A DNA stretch of 15,566 bases from Oscillospiraceae bacterium (GTDB lineage Bacteria > Bacillota > Clostridia > Oscillospirales > Ruminococcaceae): assembly GCA_016295545.1 (NCBI GenBank), contig JAEDLA010000009.1:1-15566 (forward strand), in the 5' to 3' direction. The translations under genes were made by a program, and so were the position numbers. Below are positions 6,182-14,152 of the stretch, one piece after another (positions within the stretch are counted from its first letter, which is position 1; each line of letters opens with the position of its first letter). The notes below the pieces were generated by a model. That model had not been told where the DNA came from, did no database searches, and was given only the letters and a program-made list of their open reading frames with translations.

Positions 6182-6466
6182 TTAATTTTTCAAAGCCTTT
6201 TCAAGCCATACTCTTGCAACGTCAAGAGCCTCATACAGACCGCCCTCACGCTCTGTATTTCTCACACAGGCTTTAAGGGGATCAAGGGACAGGTCAGTTG
6301 ACATCTGTATCACCCTGATCTTATCTGCAACCTCCTGGTCGCCGATTTTCTTTGTAGAGAGAATCTGCATCATGATAACATACGGATCGGACATATAGCC
6401 GTAGTACATCATTCTGCCGCTTCTCACAAGGGGATATCCCTTGTAGGTATAAAACTTTTCACTCAT
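6182..6466 (-). CDS. Small protein of unknown function, last gene of the Gld-like operon
   Basis: I cannot assign a named domain to this 94-residue protein. It is soluble-looking, with no signal peptide or membrane helix. It starts MSEKFYTYKGYPLVRSGRM, has an aromatic/Met-rich stretch MMYYGYMSDPYVIMMQIL (about 19-36) and ends in a charged helical region (YEALDVARVWLEKALKN). A GTG directly precedes the ATG at 6464-6466; I chose the ATG because AGGAGG lies 7 bases ahead. Its ribosome site abuts the stop of the DUF4340 gene, so the two are almost certainly cotranscribed, and a terminator follows. Gene position suggests an accessory cytosolic role for the transport complex, but an unrelated function carried by the same mRNA is possible. 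Confidence 0.85.
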   Translation of the reverse strand: MSEKFYTYKGYPLVRSGRMMYYGYMSDPYVIMMQILSTKKIGDQEVADKIRVIQMSTDLSLDPLKACVRNTEREGGLYEALDVARVWLEKALKN

Positions 6467-6480
6467 CACGAATCCTCCTT

Positions 6481-7971
6481 TTATTTCCAGGTGGTTAGAT
6501 ATTCCTCCCCTGTTTCAATTCTTTTTGCGTTTTCTATAAGAGTTTCAACGTAGGATTTACTGCAGAAATACTTGCTTTCCCCGTCAATAGCTATAAGTGC
6601 ATTTAATGCTGAATAGTCGTAAAATTCAATCTTCTGTGTTTTTCCGGAGCTTTTATCTGTATACTCAACTAAAGCCATAGGTTCGCCGGAGGGCAGCTTT
6701 TCATCGTATGCAAAATCCTCGGCTGCGCCTTTTATAAGGAATGCGACAAAGCTTCTGTAACGTTCAGCGTCAAAAGGCTCACCGTTTCTGGTAACATTAT
6801 AATCTTCTGCTGAGGTCGATTCCTTGTCTGCTGATTCCTCTTTCAGCTGTATCTTAAATTCATCATCAACGCCGTCACAGCTGACTTTCATATCGGTTAT
6901 ATTCCATACATAGGAGCCGAAATACATCTTTGAGGTTATATCGATAGGCATAACCGTACCCCATTGTGCGTCCTCTGCGGAAACGATATAGATAACCTTG
7001 CCGTCCTTCATCATTGCATAATGGCACTTTTTACCCTCCTCATCGGTGAATGGTTCACTGAGGTAAAGAACATAGTCGGTGTCATCGCTGCAGCTCATTG
7101 TAACTGTGCAGAAAGGACTGGAAAGACCTGCTTCGGCAATTTCAGCTTCTCCGGGAAGAATGCTGTATATGCCGTCAGCATAAAGCCCGAACATTCCATT
7201 TGTTATAGCTGTAGAACGCTCCACAGCAAGGTATGAAAAGGTTGGCTGAGTCATTACATGAGTAGCTGTTGTACCGCCGGAATAGGCTGAATCCTCGCTT
7301 TTCTCATTATATTCAAGGACAATGTCATAATCAAGGTCGTCACGCTGGATTTTCAGCGAATTTACCGTAGGATAATCCGCTTCGTCCGGCTCTGCAAGGA
7401 TAGTTGTGGAAACGAAGTCCTTGATATCTGACTTATAGTTTGAAACGCTGCCAGTTGCAACTGTATAGACAGTGTCCTCACCGCTGAACATGAAGTACGT
7501 CTCAGATGTTACGGGAGCAGTATCACCGATAATGAAATTAACCTTTTCTCCCGAAGCAAAGGTAATCTCCGCTTCTGCCTGAGGAGCGTCAAAGCCGTAT
7601 TTTGAAAGCTCCGTACAGTTCTCGGCAACAATGGAATCAGAGGTAAGTCCCTTTGCATTATTTGGGATAGTTCCCACCTTAGCCGTTGTAAGAGGAACAT
7701 CTTCATAACCCTCAATAGTATAAGTTGCAGCGGAATCCTCCGTCTTTTCATCCTTGACGACAATATTAAGCACCTGATTGCCCTTTGTTACACGGACGCT
7801 GCTGATTTCCTCATCTTTTATCAGCTGGATACCCGAACCGGAAGCCTCTGATGATACTGAGGAGCTGTCCTCAGTATCATCAGGTTCTGTAAGCTTCAGA
7901 GCTGCAAGCCCTCCGCCGAGAACGGCAAGAGCTGCACAAAGTCCGATAATTCCCTTAACTGCATTTTTCAT
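6481..7971 (-). CDS. DUF4340 domain membrane-anchored protein
   Basis: This 496-residue protein has an N-terminal membrane anchor (about residues 7-27, hydrophobic GLCAALAVLGGGLAALKL), a short Asp/Ser-rich linker (about 31-47), then a long beta-rich extracytoplasmic region of the DUF4340 type. DUF4340 proteins commonly follow GldG-like genes; their molecular role is unknown. There is no catalytic motif I recognise. The Cys at residue 12 is not in a clear lipobox, so a lipoprotein is not claimed. Its ATG overlaps the gldG-like stop by four bases (ATGA, 7968-7971), with AAGGAG 9 bases ahead inside the upstream gene, so translation is probably coupled. The linker-coding DNA contains a perfect 16-bp inverted repeat (7848-7883). 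The small gene at 6182 follows within 15 bases. Confidence 0.85.
   Translation of the reverse strand: MKNAVKGIIGLCAALAVLGGGLAALKLTEPDDTEDSSSVSSEASGSGIQLIKDEEISSVRVTKGNQVLNIVVKDEKTEDSAATYTIEGYEDVPLTTAKVGTIPNNAKGLTSDSIVAENCTELSKYGFDAPQAEAEITFASGEKVNFIIGDTAPVTSETYFMFSGEDTVYTVATGSVSNYKSDIKDFVSTTILAEPDEADYPTVNSLKIQRDDLDYDIVLEYNEKSEDSAYSGGTTATHVMTQPTFSYLAVERSTAITNGMFGLYADGIYSILPGEAEIAEAGLSSPFCTVTMSCSDDTDYVLYLSEPFTDEEGKKCHYAMMKDGKVIYIVSAEDAQWGTVMPIDITSKMYFGSYVWNITDMKVSCDGVDDEFKIQLKEESADKESTSAEDYNVTRNGEPFDAERYRSFVAFLIKGAAEDFAYDEKLPSGEPMALVEYTDKSSGKTQKIEFYDYSALNALIAIDGESKYFCSKSYVETLIENAKRIETGEEYLTTWK
7848..7883. repeat. Perfect 16-bp inverted repeat inside the DUF4340 coding sequence
   Basis: CTGATGATACTGAGGA (7848-7863) and its exact reverse complement (7868-7883) flank the 4-base loop GCTG. 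On the mRNA it forms a stable hairpin about 90-125 bases after the start codon, in codons for the linker PDDTEDSSSVSSE. Asp (GAT) and Ser (TCA) codons make pairing possible, but 16 consecutive pairs is far beyond chance expectation for this short linker. Confidence 0.75.
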
Positions 7972-9488
7972 CGGTTCTTTCTCCTTATGAATACGATAAC
8001 TCCTGCGGCAACGACTGCAAGAGGAATTATATAAACAACTGCAATGCTGATAGCTCTGCCCTGACTTGCTTTAAGAGCAAGAGTCTGTGTCTGGAGATTC
8101 TTCTGAGGAATTACAAAGCTGTTCTCCTTGCCTGTCATTGTATTCACTGTGTTAAGAAGTACATTTGCGTTGTTGTAGGCTGAAGTATTTGCAAGAATAG
8201 AGGGATCAGCAATATAAGCTGTACCAACAGCAAGAACGCAGCTGGTATAAACGTCCATATTCTCGCTTCTCTCACGCTTGGAGAGTACAGCAACTGTTCT
8301 TTCGGCATTTTCGCCGTCAGCCTCTGTTCCGTCAACATTTTTAAGATAGGAAGTAGAAGCAGATCTTAAAAGGTCAGTGGAAACGATGTCACTGTTTTTG
8401 GTGAGTATTGTTGCTTCTCTTGAGAAAGGAGCAACTATGGGCAGACTTTCGTTAGGAAGTGTACCTACAGCCTCAGTATCAGCAATCGTTACTACAGGAG
8501 CTGCCGCAGTACCGCCAAGTGAGCTTAATGTAGCTTTCATCATATTGGTATCGTCCATGATGACTTCATCACCGAAGCTGATGTTCCATTTTGCAAGGAA
8601 TTCCTCAATGTTGGGAAGTTCCACAGCTGAAAGCGATGAAAGGTATATCACGTTTTTGCCGTATTTTCCGTCATTGTAGAGGAAGTCCTCAAGCTTTGCG
8701 ATAACGTCCTCGCCGAAATCGGCAGCCGGTGCAGGAATAACGATAAGGTCATAGTCATCAGGGCTCATAGCGTCTGTCATAACATCAATGTCGGAACACT
8801 CATATCCGCCGGAGGTAAGCATCTTTTTAAAGCTTTCCGTTGAGTAGTAGATAGTTGAGTCCTCACCGTAAACGTATGCGGAATTTAAAAATGTTGCAAA
8901 AGCTGCATTAACAGGATTTGCGTCAGTAACAGACATAATTGCTGAGGTTATGGAGCTTTCTCCCACAAAGCTTATATTATTGCCTGAAGCATACTGTGAT
9001 GAATTCTGGGTAAACAGCTCGGTAATTGATATTACCTTAACCTTTTCGCCTGTAGAAATAACGATCATACCCTCTGTAATAGTGCCGTTATAGTTGAATT
9101 TGGAGGCAACCTCCGGATTTTTGGTAATATCAACATAGTTAACGTCGATCTTACCCTTGCCGCCGCTGGCATAAACAGAGTATTTATCCAGTATTTCCGG
9201 TATCATCTGATAGTAGTTATACTGTATCAAGGTTTCCTTTGGATAGGTAACAGTTATCTCAACATTGCTTTCCATATCCTTCAGCACTTCAATAGTCTCA
9301 TCGCAAAGCTCATAACGCTTATCGGCAGTAAGGTCAGCCTTAATGGGATAGCGTTTCATAAGCAGGCTTACGATAATGTTAAGGACTACCACAATAGCAA
9401 CCACAAGTATAAGAACTGCCATAGACATGGAGCCGTATTTGAACTTTTTAAAATTCTTCGGCTTTTTTTCTTTTGAATTACTCTTCAT
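7968..9488 (-). CDS. GldG-like ABC-transporter auxiliary protein
   Basis: This 506-residue protein matches the GldG / ABC_transp_aux type: one N-terminal membrane helix (about 21-44), a large extracytoplasmic region, and a C-terminal membrane helix (about 480-500) ending in RRKNR. Just after the first helix, DLTADKRYELCDETIEVLKDM matches the family's DLTxxKxYxLS-like opening. In Flavobacterium, GldG acts with GldA and GldF in an ABC complex needed for gliding; in Firmicutes the substrate is not known and gliding is not implied. The ATG at 9486-9488 follows the permease stop by 26 bases with an AGGAAGG site ahead. It overlaps the DUF4340 gene by four bases. The 'GldG' name describes the family, not a shown function. 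Confidence 0.9.
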   Translation of the reverse strand: MKSNSKEKKPKNFKKFKYGSMSMAVLILVVAIVVVLNIIVSLLMKRYPIKADLTADKRYELCDETIEVLKDMESNVEITVTYPKETLIQYNYYQMIPEILDKYSVYASGGKGKIDVNYVDITKNPEVASKFNYNGTITEGMIVISTGEKVKVISITELFTQNSSQYASGNNISFVGESSITSAIMSVTDANPVNAAFATFLNSAYVYGEDSTIYYSTESFKKMLTSGGYECSDIDVMTDAMSPDDYDLIVIPAPAADFGEDVIAKLEDFLYNDGKYGKNVIYLSSLSAVELPNIEEFLAKWNISFGDEVIMDDTNMMKATLSSLGGTAAAPVVTIADTEAVGTLPNESLPIVAPFSREATILTKNSDIVSTDLLRSASTSYLKNVDGTEADGENAERTVAVLSKRERSENMDVYTSCVLAVGTAYIADPSILANTSAYNNANVLLNTVNTMTGKENSFVIPQKNLQTQTLALKASQGRAISIAVVYIIPLAVVAAGVIVFIRRKNR

Positions 9489-9514
9489 TTCTGAAAAACC
9501 TTCCTTTCCGCATA

Positions 9515-10219
9515 TTAACCCCAGCGTCTTTTCTCAAGAACTCTTACAGTAAAGAAGTTAAAGAGAAATGCCGCACTGAGATAGAACACTACGCTTGAAA
9601 GGTTGAAGATACCCATTGTAAATTCAACATATCTTGAGTAGAACGAAAGCGATGTGAAAATTTTCTTTATAAATTCGATAGAGATACCGCTGCCGATAGA
9701 ATCAAACATATAAAGAAGCATGAGCGCAAGGAAGCTTGCAACAGCGGAAGCCATCTGATTTTCGGTAAGCGATGAGATAAACACGCCTACTGCGATAAAT
9801 GCAGCCGCTAAAAGGAGCATTGCAAAGTAATTTGCAAGAAGCGTTGACCATACAACAGTGCCGAAGCAGCTGAGTATTATAGCATAGACAAATACAATGC
9901 TCTCAGCAATAACAAAAAGTGTAAGAGCTGCAAAATATTTGCCCAGCACTATGGACCACAGACCGATAGGTGCTGTAAGAAGTCCCTGATCTGTTTTCTG
10001 CTTCTTTTCCTCGCTGAGAAGTCTCATGGTAAGAATCGGTATAAGGAAAAGCACCACAAGAAACATTGCGCTGAAAAGCGGAGATGTATCGGTAGTTGCC
10101 TGTATAAGAGTTCCCTGATAGAAGAAGTATCCGGAGAACAGGAAGTAAACGGCTAAGAATACATAAGCCAGTCCTGATGTAAAGAATGCGTTCATTTCAC
10201 GCCTGTATATTGCGCCCAT
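9515..10219 (-). CDS. ABC-2 type permease, GldF-like
   Basis: This 234-residue integral membrane protein has six predicted helices at about 16-36, 48-66, 95-118, 128-150, 155-173 and 205-225. The cytosolic loop MRLLSEEKKQKTDQGLLTAPIG (roughly 65-86, given here only to mark the position) is the conserved coupling element of GldF/NosY-type ABC-2 permeases. Its start codon shares one base with the ATPase stop (TAATG at 10221-10217), so translational coupling is likely and the two should form the transporter core. The length is normal for a GldF-type subunit. Substrate cannot be predicted. Confidence 0.92.
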   Translation of the reverse strand: MGAIYRREMNAFFTSGLAYVFLAVYFLFSGYFFYQGTLIQATTDTSPLFSAMFLVVLFLIPILTMRLLSEEKKQKTDQGLLTAPIGLWSIVLGKYFAALTLFVIAESIVFVYAIILSCFGTVVWSTLLANYFAMLLLAAAFIAVGVFISSLTENQMASAVASFLALMLLYMFDSIGSGISIEFIKKIFTSLSFYSRYVEFTMGIFNLSSVVFYLSAAFLFNFFTVRVLEKRRWG

Positions 10220-11286
10220 TATTCCTCGTCTCCTTTCCCGTTGTCAGCTGAAGTCTTTTCGTTTTCGCTGCTTTCCTCGTGATTTTCATTGACATCACCG
10301 ACTATCATGCCGTCACCCATAGTAATTTTAAGGAATATATCCTCAAGGGTAAGGTCTGAAAGCTGCATCATGAGAAGATTCCAGCCGTGTTCAGCGCACA
10401 TTTTATTGATGTCACGGCGGATATCAACGCCCTCCACCGACTCAACGTCATAATCGTAGATGCCCGGTTCACGCTCCATATCGGCACGGACAAACTTTAC
10501 GCTGCTCTTTGCTCCGCCCTCGCCGTCAGAACCGATAGCCTTGATAGCACGTACTATCTCGTCCTTGTCAGCGGCAGTTTTTGTGCTGCCCTCGATGCGG
10601 ACAGTCATTTTATGCTCATTTGTAATATTTTTTGCGATTTCATTTGCAGTACCGTCAGCGGCAATAACGCCCTTGTTGATGATGATGATTTTGTCGCATA
10701 CAGCCTGAATCTCCGGCAGAATATGGGAGGAAAGTATTACTGTATGGCTTTTGCCCAGCTTTTTGATAAGTGTTCTTATTTCCAGTATCTGCTTTGGATC
10801 AAGACCAACTGTCGGCTCATCAAGTATCAGCACCGGAGGATTTCCGATAAGTGCCTGAGCAAGACCTACTCTCTGACGATAACCCTTTGACAGGTTCTTG
10901 ATTATTCTGCCCTTCACGTCAGTTATTCTGCAAAGGTCGCACACGTCCTTTAAATGTGCTTTTCTCGGGAGCTTGCATCTTTTCAGGTCAAACATGAAGT
11001 TAAGGTATCCCTCAACGGTCATGTCGATGTAAAGAGGCGGTATTTCCGGAAGATAGCCTATAAAGGATTTTGCCTTTTTCGGCTCTTCAAGAATGTCCAC
11101 ACCATTTATAAGTATCTGACCGGAGGTAGAAGAAATATAGCCGGTAAGCATATTCATTGTAGTGGACTTTCCTGCACCGTTAGGGCCAAGGAATCCCAGT
11201 ATTTCTCCCTTTCCGACCTTGAAGCTTATATTGTCCACAGCTTTTTTATCGCCGTATTTTTTTGTAAGGTTTTTAACCTCGATCAT
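10219..11286 (-). CDS. ABC transporter ATP-binding protein, GldA-like, with C-terminal extension
   Basis: This is the cytosolic ATPase of the transporter. Motifs visible are Walker A GPNGAGKST (34-42), a GYLPE segment in place of a Q-loop glutamine (77-81), the signature LSKGYRQR (132-139), Walker B VLILDEPT (152-159) and the switch histidine in SSHIL (188). After the about 220-residue nucleotide-binding domain comes an extension with a beta-rich module (about 225-330) and a strongly acidic, probably disordered tail ending in GKGDEE; at 355 residues it is longer than minimal ATPases of this type. The ATG at 11284-11286 follows AAGGAGG. It is the first gene of the five-gene minus-strand operon, with 141 bases separating it from gltX upstream; no convincing promoter or terminator was seen in that gap. 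Confidence 0.94.
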   Translation of the reverse strand: MIEVKNLTKKYGDKKAVDNISFKVGKGEILGFLGPNGAGKSTTMNMLTGYISSTSGQILINGVDILEEPKKAKSFIGYLPEIPPLYIDMTVEGYLNFMFDLKRCKLPRKAHLKDVCDLCRITDVKGRIIKNLSKGYRQRVGLAQALIGNPPVLILDEPTVGLDPKQILEIRTLIKKLGKSHTVILSSHILPEIQAVCDKIIIINKGVIAADGTANEIAKNITNEHKMTVRIEGSTKTAADKDEIVRAIKAIGSDGEGGAKSSVKFVRADMEREPGIYDYDVESVEGVDIRRDINKMCAEHGWNLLMMQLSDLTLEDIFLKITMGDGMIVGDVNENHEESSENEKTSADNGKGDEE

Positions 11287-11427
11287 TTGTTTTCCTCCTT
11301 ATGAGGCAGCTATTATCTTAGCTGTCATAATCTGTCCGTCAGGAATGAAGCATCACAGCATTTCACCCTTGTACCGGATTTAATTCTATCAGTCTAATGT
11401 GATAGCACAGTGAAAGCATTGCGAATA

Positions 11428-12885
11428 TTAAGAGAGCTTTTCAATTCCCTCTTTGATTCTCGACAAAGTATCCTCTTTTCCAAGAATTGCGCAAAGCTCC
11501 ACGCCGCCGCCGGGAGTAAACTGCTTACCGGAAACAGCTGTTCTTACAGGCCAGAGAAGCCAGCCGTTCTTTACGCCAAGCTTTTCAATAAGACCAAACA
11601 GAGCGTCATGGATATTTTCAGCAGTCCAGTTATCAACAGCTTCGAGAACAGGAAGCACAGCTTTAAGTGCTTCAAGAGAAGTCTCCTCATTTGTTTTCAT
11701 CTTCTTGTGGCAGTACATGGAGTTATCATACTCCGGAAGCTCGTCAATGAAATCCACCATGTCGGGAACATCAGTGAAAAGCTCTGTTCTCGGCTGTAAA
11801 ACAGAGGCAAGCAGAGCCATGTCTATATCAGTACGCTTTACAGTCTGTCTGATATATGGAGTTATCTGCTCCTGAAATTCCTCAGGAGTCATTTTTCTGA
11901 TGTAAGCAGCATTGATAGCTTTCAGCTTGACAGGATCGAAAATTGCAGGAGATTTGCTGATTCCGCTTATATCGAACTCCTGAACAAGCTCATCAAGAGT
12001 GAATATCTCCTGTTCGCTCTTGGGTGCCCAGCCGAGAAGTGCAATGAAATTCACAACAGCTTCTTTCAGATAACCCTTTTTAAGCAAATCCTCAAATGAA
12101 GCGTCGCCGTTTCTCTTGGAAAGCTTAGTTGTCTGGTCTTTCATAACGGGAGAGCAGTGGATATACTTAGGCACGTCCCAGCCGAAAGCCTGATAAAGCA
12201 GATTATACTTAGGAGCAGAGGAAAGGTACTCATTTCCTCTTACAACGTGAGTAATCCCCATAGTGTGGTCGTCCACAACATTGGCAAAGTTATAGGTAGG
12301 CATACCGTCTGTCTTAATGAGTATCTGGTCATCAAGAGTTGAATTTTCCACTGTAATATCGCCGTAAACCTCGTCATGGAAGGTAGTTGTGCCCTCCAGC
12401 GGCATTTTCTGACGGATAACGTAGGGAATACCTGCGTCCAGCTTAGCCTGTACCTCCTCCTTTGAGAGGTTGCGACAGTGTCTGTCATACATGGGAGCTA
12501 TATGTGAAGCCTCCTGAATCTTTTTTACTTCGTCAAGACGCTCCTTATCGCAGAAGCAGTAATATGCATGACCGCTTTCCACAAGCTGGAGTGCATAATC
12601 CTTGAACATCCCCATTCTCTGAGACTGGATATAAGGACCAACAGGTCCGCCGATATCCGGTCCCTCGTCCCATTTAAGACCTGTCATTTTCAGTGTATTG
12701 TAGATAACGTCCACAGCGCCCTCGACATAACGCTCCTGATCGGTATCCTCGATACGGAGAATAAAATCTCCGCCGTTTTTCTTGGCGATAAGGTATGTGT
12801 AAAGCGCCGTTCTCAGGTTGCCTATGTGCATATAGCCTGTTGGAGACGGTGCAAAACGTGTTCTGACTCTTTTAGTCTCTGACAT
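11428..12885 (-). CDS. gltX: Glutamyl-tRNA synthetase
   Basis: This class I synthetase charges tRNA-Glu in the cytosol. Where no glutaminyl-tRNA synthetase exists it may also charge tRNA-Gln for GatCAB conversion; that cannot be judged from the window. The 485-residue protein shows [13 protein letters not shown] with the HIGH-type motif (20-23), IEDTDQER (45-52) and the KMSKS-type KLSKR (254-258). Cys110, Cys112 and Cys137 near YDRHC resemble the zinc-site region of other GltX proteins. The frame extends three codons to a TTG at 12894. I prefer the ATG at 12883-12885 because AAAGGA lies 9 bases ahead of it but directly abuts the TTG. No T-box sequence was found upstream. The next gene downstream is the GldA-like ATPase, 141 bases away. 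Confidence 0.97.
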   Translation of the reverse strand: MSETKRVRTRFAPSPTGYMHIGNLRTALYTYLIAKKNGGDFILRIEDTDQERYVEGAVDVIYNTLKMTGLKWDEGPDIGGPVGPYIQSQRMGMFKDYALQLVESGHAYYCFCDKERLDEVKKIQEASHIAPMYDRHCRNLSKEEVQAKLDAGIPYVIRQKMPLEGTTTFHDEVYGDITVENSTLDDQILIKTDGMPTYNFANVVDDHTMGITHVVRGNEYLSSAPKYNLLYQAFGWDVPKYIHCSPVMKDQTTKLSKRNGDASFEDLLKKGYLKEAVVNFIALLGWAPKSEQEIFTLDELVQEFDISGISKSPAIFDPVKLKAINAAYIRKMTPEEFQEQITPYIRQTVKRTDIDMALLASVLQPRTELFTDVPDMVDFIDELPEYDNSMYCHKKMKTNEETSLEALKAVLPVLEAVDNWTAENIHDALFGLIEKLGVKNGWLLWPVRTAVSGKQFTPGGGVELCAILGKEDTLSRIKEGIEKLS

Positions 12886-13182
12886 TTTTTTCAATCCTTT
12901 CTTATACTAATTCTCTGTTACACTATTGAAACAGCCTGACAGATAGCGTGTGATGACGTACCCGCCATTTTATGCTGTATAACGGCATAAATCCGTCTCA
13001 TACATTTTCATATGAGAATGTTACTTGGGCAATTAAAAATCGATAATTACAATTACTTCGTCGGGCAAGCCGAGGTAAGTAATGCTGGAGCGTCCGTAAA
13101 GCTTCGCTGCGCTTGCTTTACTGCTTTGTCAGGGGGGCTCTGCTCCCAACGGTCGCCCGTACCCTCTGTCACTTCGTGACAT

Positions 13183-13277
13183 CTCCCTACACTGTAGGGA
13201 GTCACCCCTCTTACACCCCCTGCCAAAGGGTTAATAAACCCTTTGGAAACCCCCGTGCGGCTCCGCCGCTTTTTTTT
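13183..13277. repeat. Three-hairpin intergenic repeat element, copy B
   Basis: Three hairpins lie in series. The first is CTCCCTAC/GTAGGGAG (13183-13190 with 13194-13201). The second is the 10-bp stem CCAAAGGGTT/AACCCTTTGG (13223-13232 with 13237-13246). The third is GCGGC/GCCGC (13257-13261 with 13265-13269) followed by eight T's. The linkers TTACACCCCCTGC (13211-) and AAACCCCCGT (ending 13256) match copy A (5937-5946 and 5970-5979) while the stem between them differs by paired changes. It abuts the 3' end of ribF. Confidence 0.72.
13257..13277 (+). terminator. Intrinsic-terminator-like hairpin facing ribF
   Basis: The 5-bp all-G/C stem GCGGC-TCC-GCCGC is followed by eight T's (13270-13277) on the plus strand. 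Both flanking genes are on the minus strand, so it would not end either of their transcripts; it could stop antisense transcription from entering ribF, or simply be part of the repeat element. Confidence 0.55.
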
Positions 13278-13282
13278 AATAT

Positions 13283-14143
13283 TTATTGCCGCATCATTAT
13301 ATAGTCAATGTCTGCTGATATCTGCCTTTTCAGCTCCTCAACAGACGAAAACTTTCTTTCACTGCGAACAAATTTTCTGAACCGCACCTCCACTGTTTTT
13401 CCGTAAAGGTCACCGTTGTAATCAAGTATATGAGTTTCTACAAGAGGTCTGATATTATCCTCAACAGTAGGCTTTACTCCCACGTTGGTAACCGAGACAT
13501 AAGGAATACCGTTCAGGATAGTTTCCGTTGCATAAACGCCCTTTTTCGGAACAAGCTGTCCGTGAGAGAAATTCTGATTTATTGTGGGGAAATCGATAGT
13601 CCGTCCTATTCTGTTCCCCTCAGTAACTTCGGCAAAAATACGGTAAGGGCAGTTACGGCGCAAAAGCTCCTGTACATCGCCTGACCGGAGACAGCCGCGG
13701 AATTTTTCGGAGGAAAAGGCGTCATCGCCAAGTACAGCGGTTCTGACTTCAAATCCGTATTTTTCCCCGTATTCTTTCAGCTCTCCGATACCGCAGGAGG
13801 CATTTTTCCCGAAACGGAAATTACCTCCGCAGACAACAGCTCCTGCGTTCATTTTTTCACACAGAACAGTCCTTGCAAATTCCTCCCCCTCCATGTCCTT
13901 CAGCTGACCGAAGTCAGGAGAGTAAATTTCCTCAAAGCCCAGCATATTCAGCATTTTTATCTTGAATTCATTTGTATATATATACTCAAAGGGTTTTCCG
14001 TGCTTGAACTTCACCGATTCCGTATTAAAGGTAAATACTGCCGGTTTCAGTTCCTTAAAGGACAATGCCATATTCAGTACAAGCCTGTGTCCGTCGTGAA
14101 TACCATCAAAAAGTCCGACGGCAACAGCAGTTTTATTACTCAT
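13283..14143 (-). CDS. ribF: Bifunctional riboflavin kinase / FAD synthetase
   Basis: RibF phosphorylates riboflavin to FMN and adenylylates FMN to FAD in the cytosol. The 286-residue protein has an N-terminal nucleotidyltransferase domain opening with GLFDGIHDGHR (10-20, HxGH class) and a C-terminal kinase domain with GRTIDFPTIN (180-189), holding the PTxN Thr187 and Asn189, then TNVGVKPTV and VETHILDY with Glu236 as likely catalytic base. Two variations from the usual motifs are visible: SSEKFR (144-149) where most RibF proteins have SSTxIR, and Asp184 where GFPTAN proteins have Gly. Slightly short at 286 residues. The start at 14141-14143 is 9 bases after truB, with GAGGTG overlapping the truB stop, so the two genes are in one operon. 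No clear terminator follows. Confidence 0.95.
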   Translation of the reverse strand: MSNKTAVAVGLFDGIHDGHRLVLNMALSFKELKPAVFTFNTESVKFKHGKPFEYIYTNEFKIKMLNMLGFEEIYSPDFGQLKDMEGEEFARTVLCEKMNAGAVVCGGNFRFGKNASCGIGELKEYGEKYGFEVRTAVLGDDAFSSEKFRGCLRSGDVQELLRRNCPYRIFAEVTEGNRIGRTIDFPTINQNFSHGQLVPKKGVYATETILNGIPYVSVTNVGVKPTVEDNIRPLVETHILDYNGDLYGKTVEVRFRKFVRSERKFSSVEELKRQISADIDYIMMRQ

Positions 14144-14152
14144 CAGCTCACC

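Larger units (their letters stand above)
12886..13282. other. Non-coding, hairpin-rich gap between ribF and gltX
   Basis: No credible gene is visible in this stretch. It holds a series of small palindromes: TTATGC/GCATAA (12970-12990), CTCATA/TATGAG (12997-13016), TTACTT/AAGTAA (13053-13082), GTAAAGC/GCTTTAC (13096-13121), a GGGGGC/GCTCCC-type stem near 13132-13146, TGTCAC/GTGACA (13167-13181), then the three-hairpin copy B. CCGTCTCATACA at 12993-13004 is also found at 5976-5987 at the start of the 18-bp hairpin of copy A. The gltX promoter must lie here, but only weak candidates were seen. Confidence 0.7.

Noticed and set aside
11287..11427. Promoter and operator candidates before the ABC operon, including TAGAAT at 11388-11383 and the small palindrome CAGCTA/TAGCTG at 11307-11324.
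   Set aside because: No -35 box at acceptable spacing, and a 6-bp palindrome is not distinctive. The operon's promoter is left unassigned.
12886..13282. Possible T-box or other amino-acid-responsive leader for gltX.
   Set aside because: No T-box consensus (TGGNACCGCG on the minus strand) or specifier-type stem was found; the hairpins belong to repeat modules.
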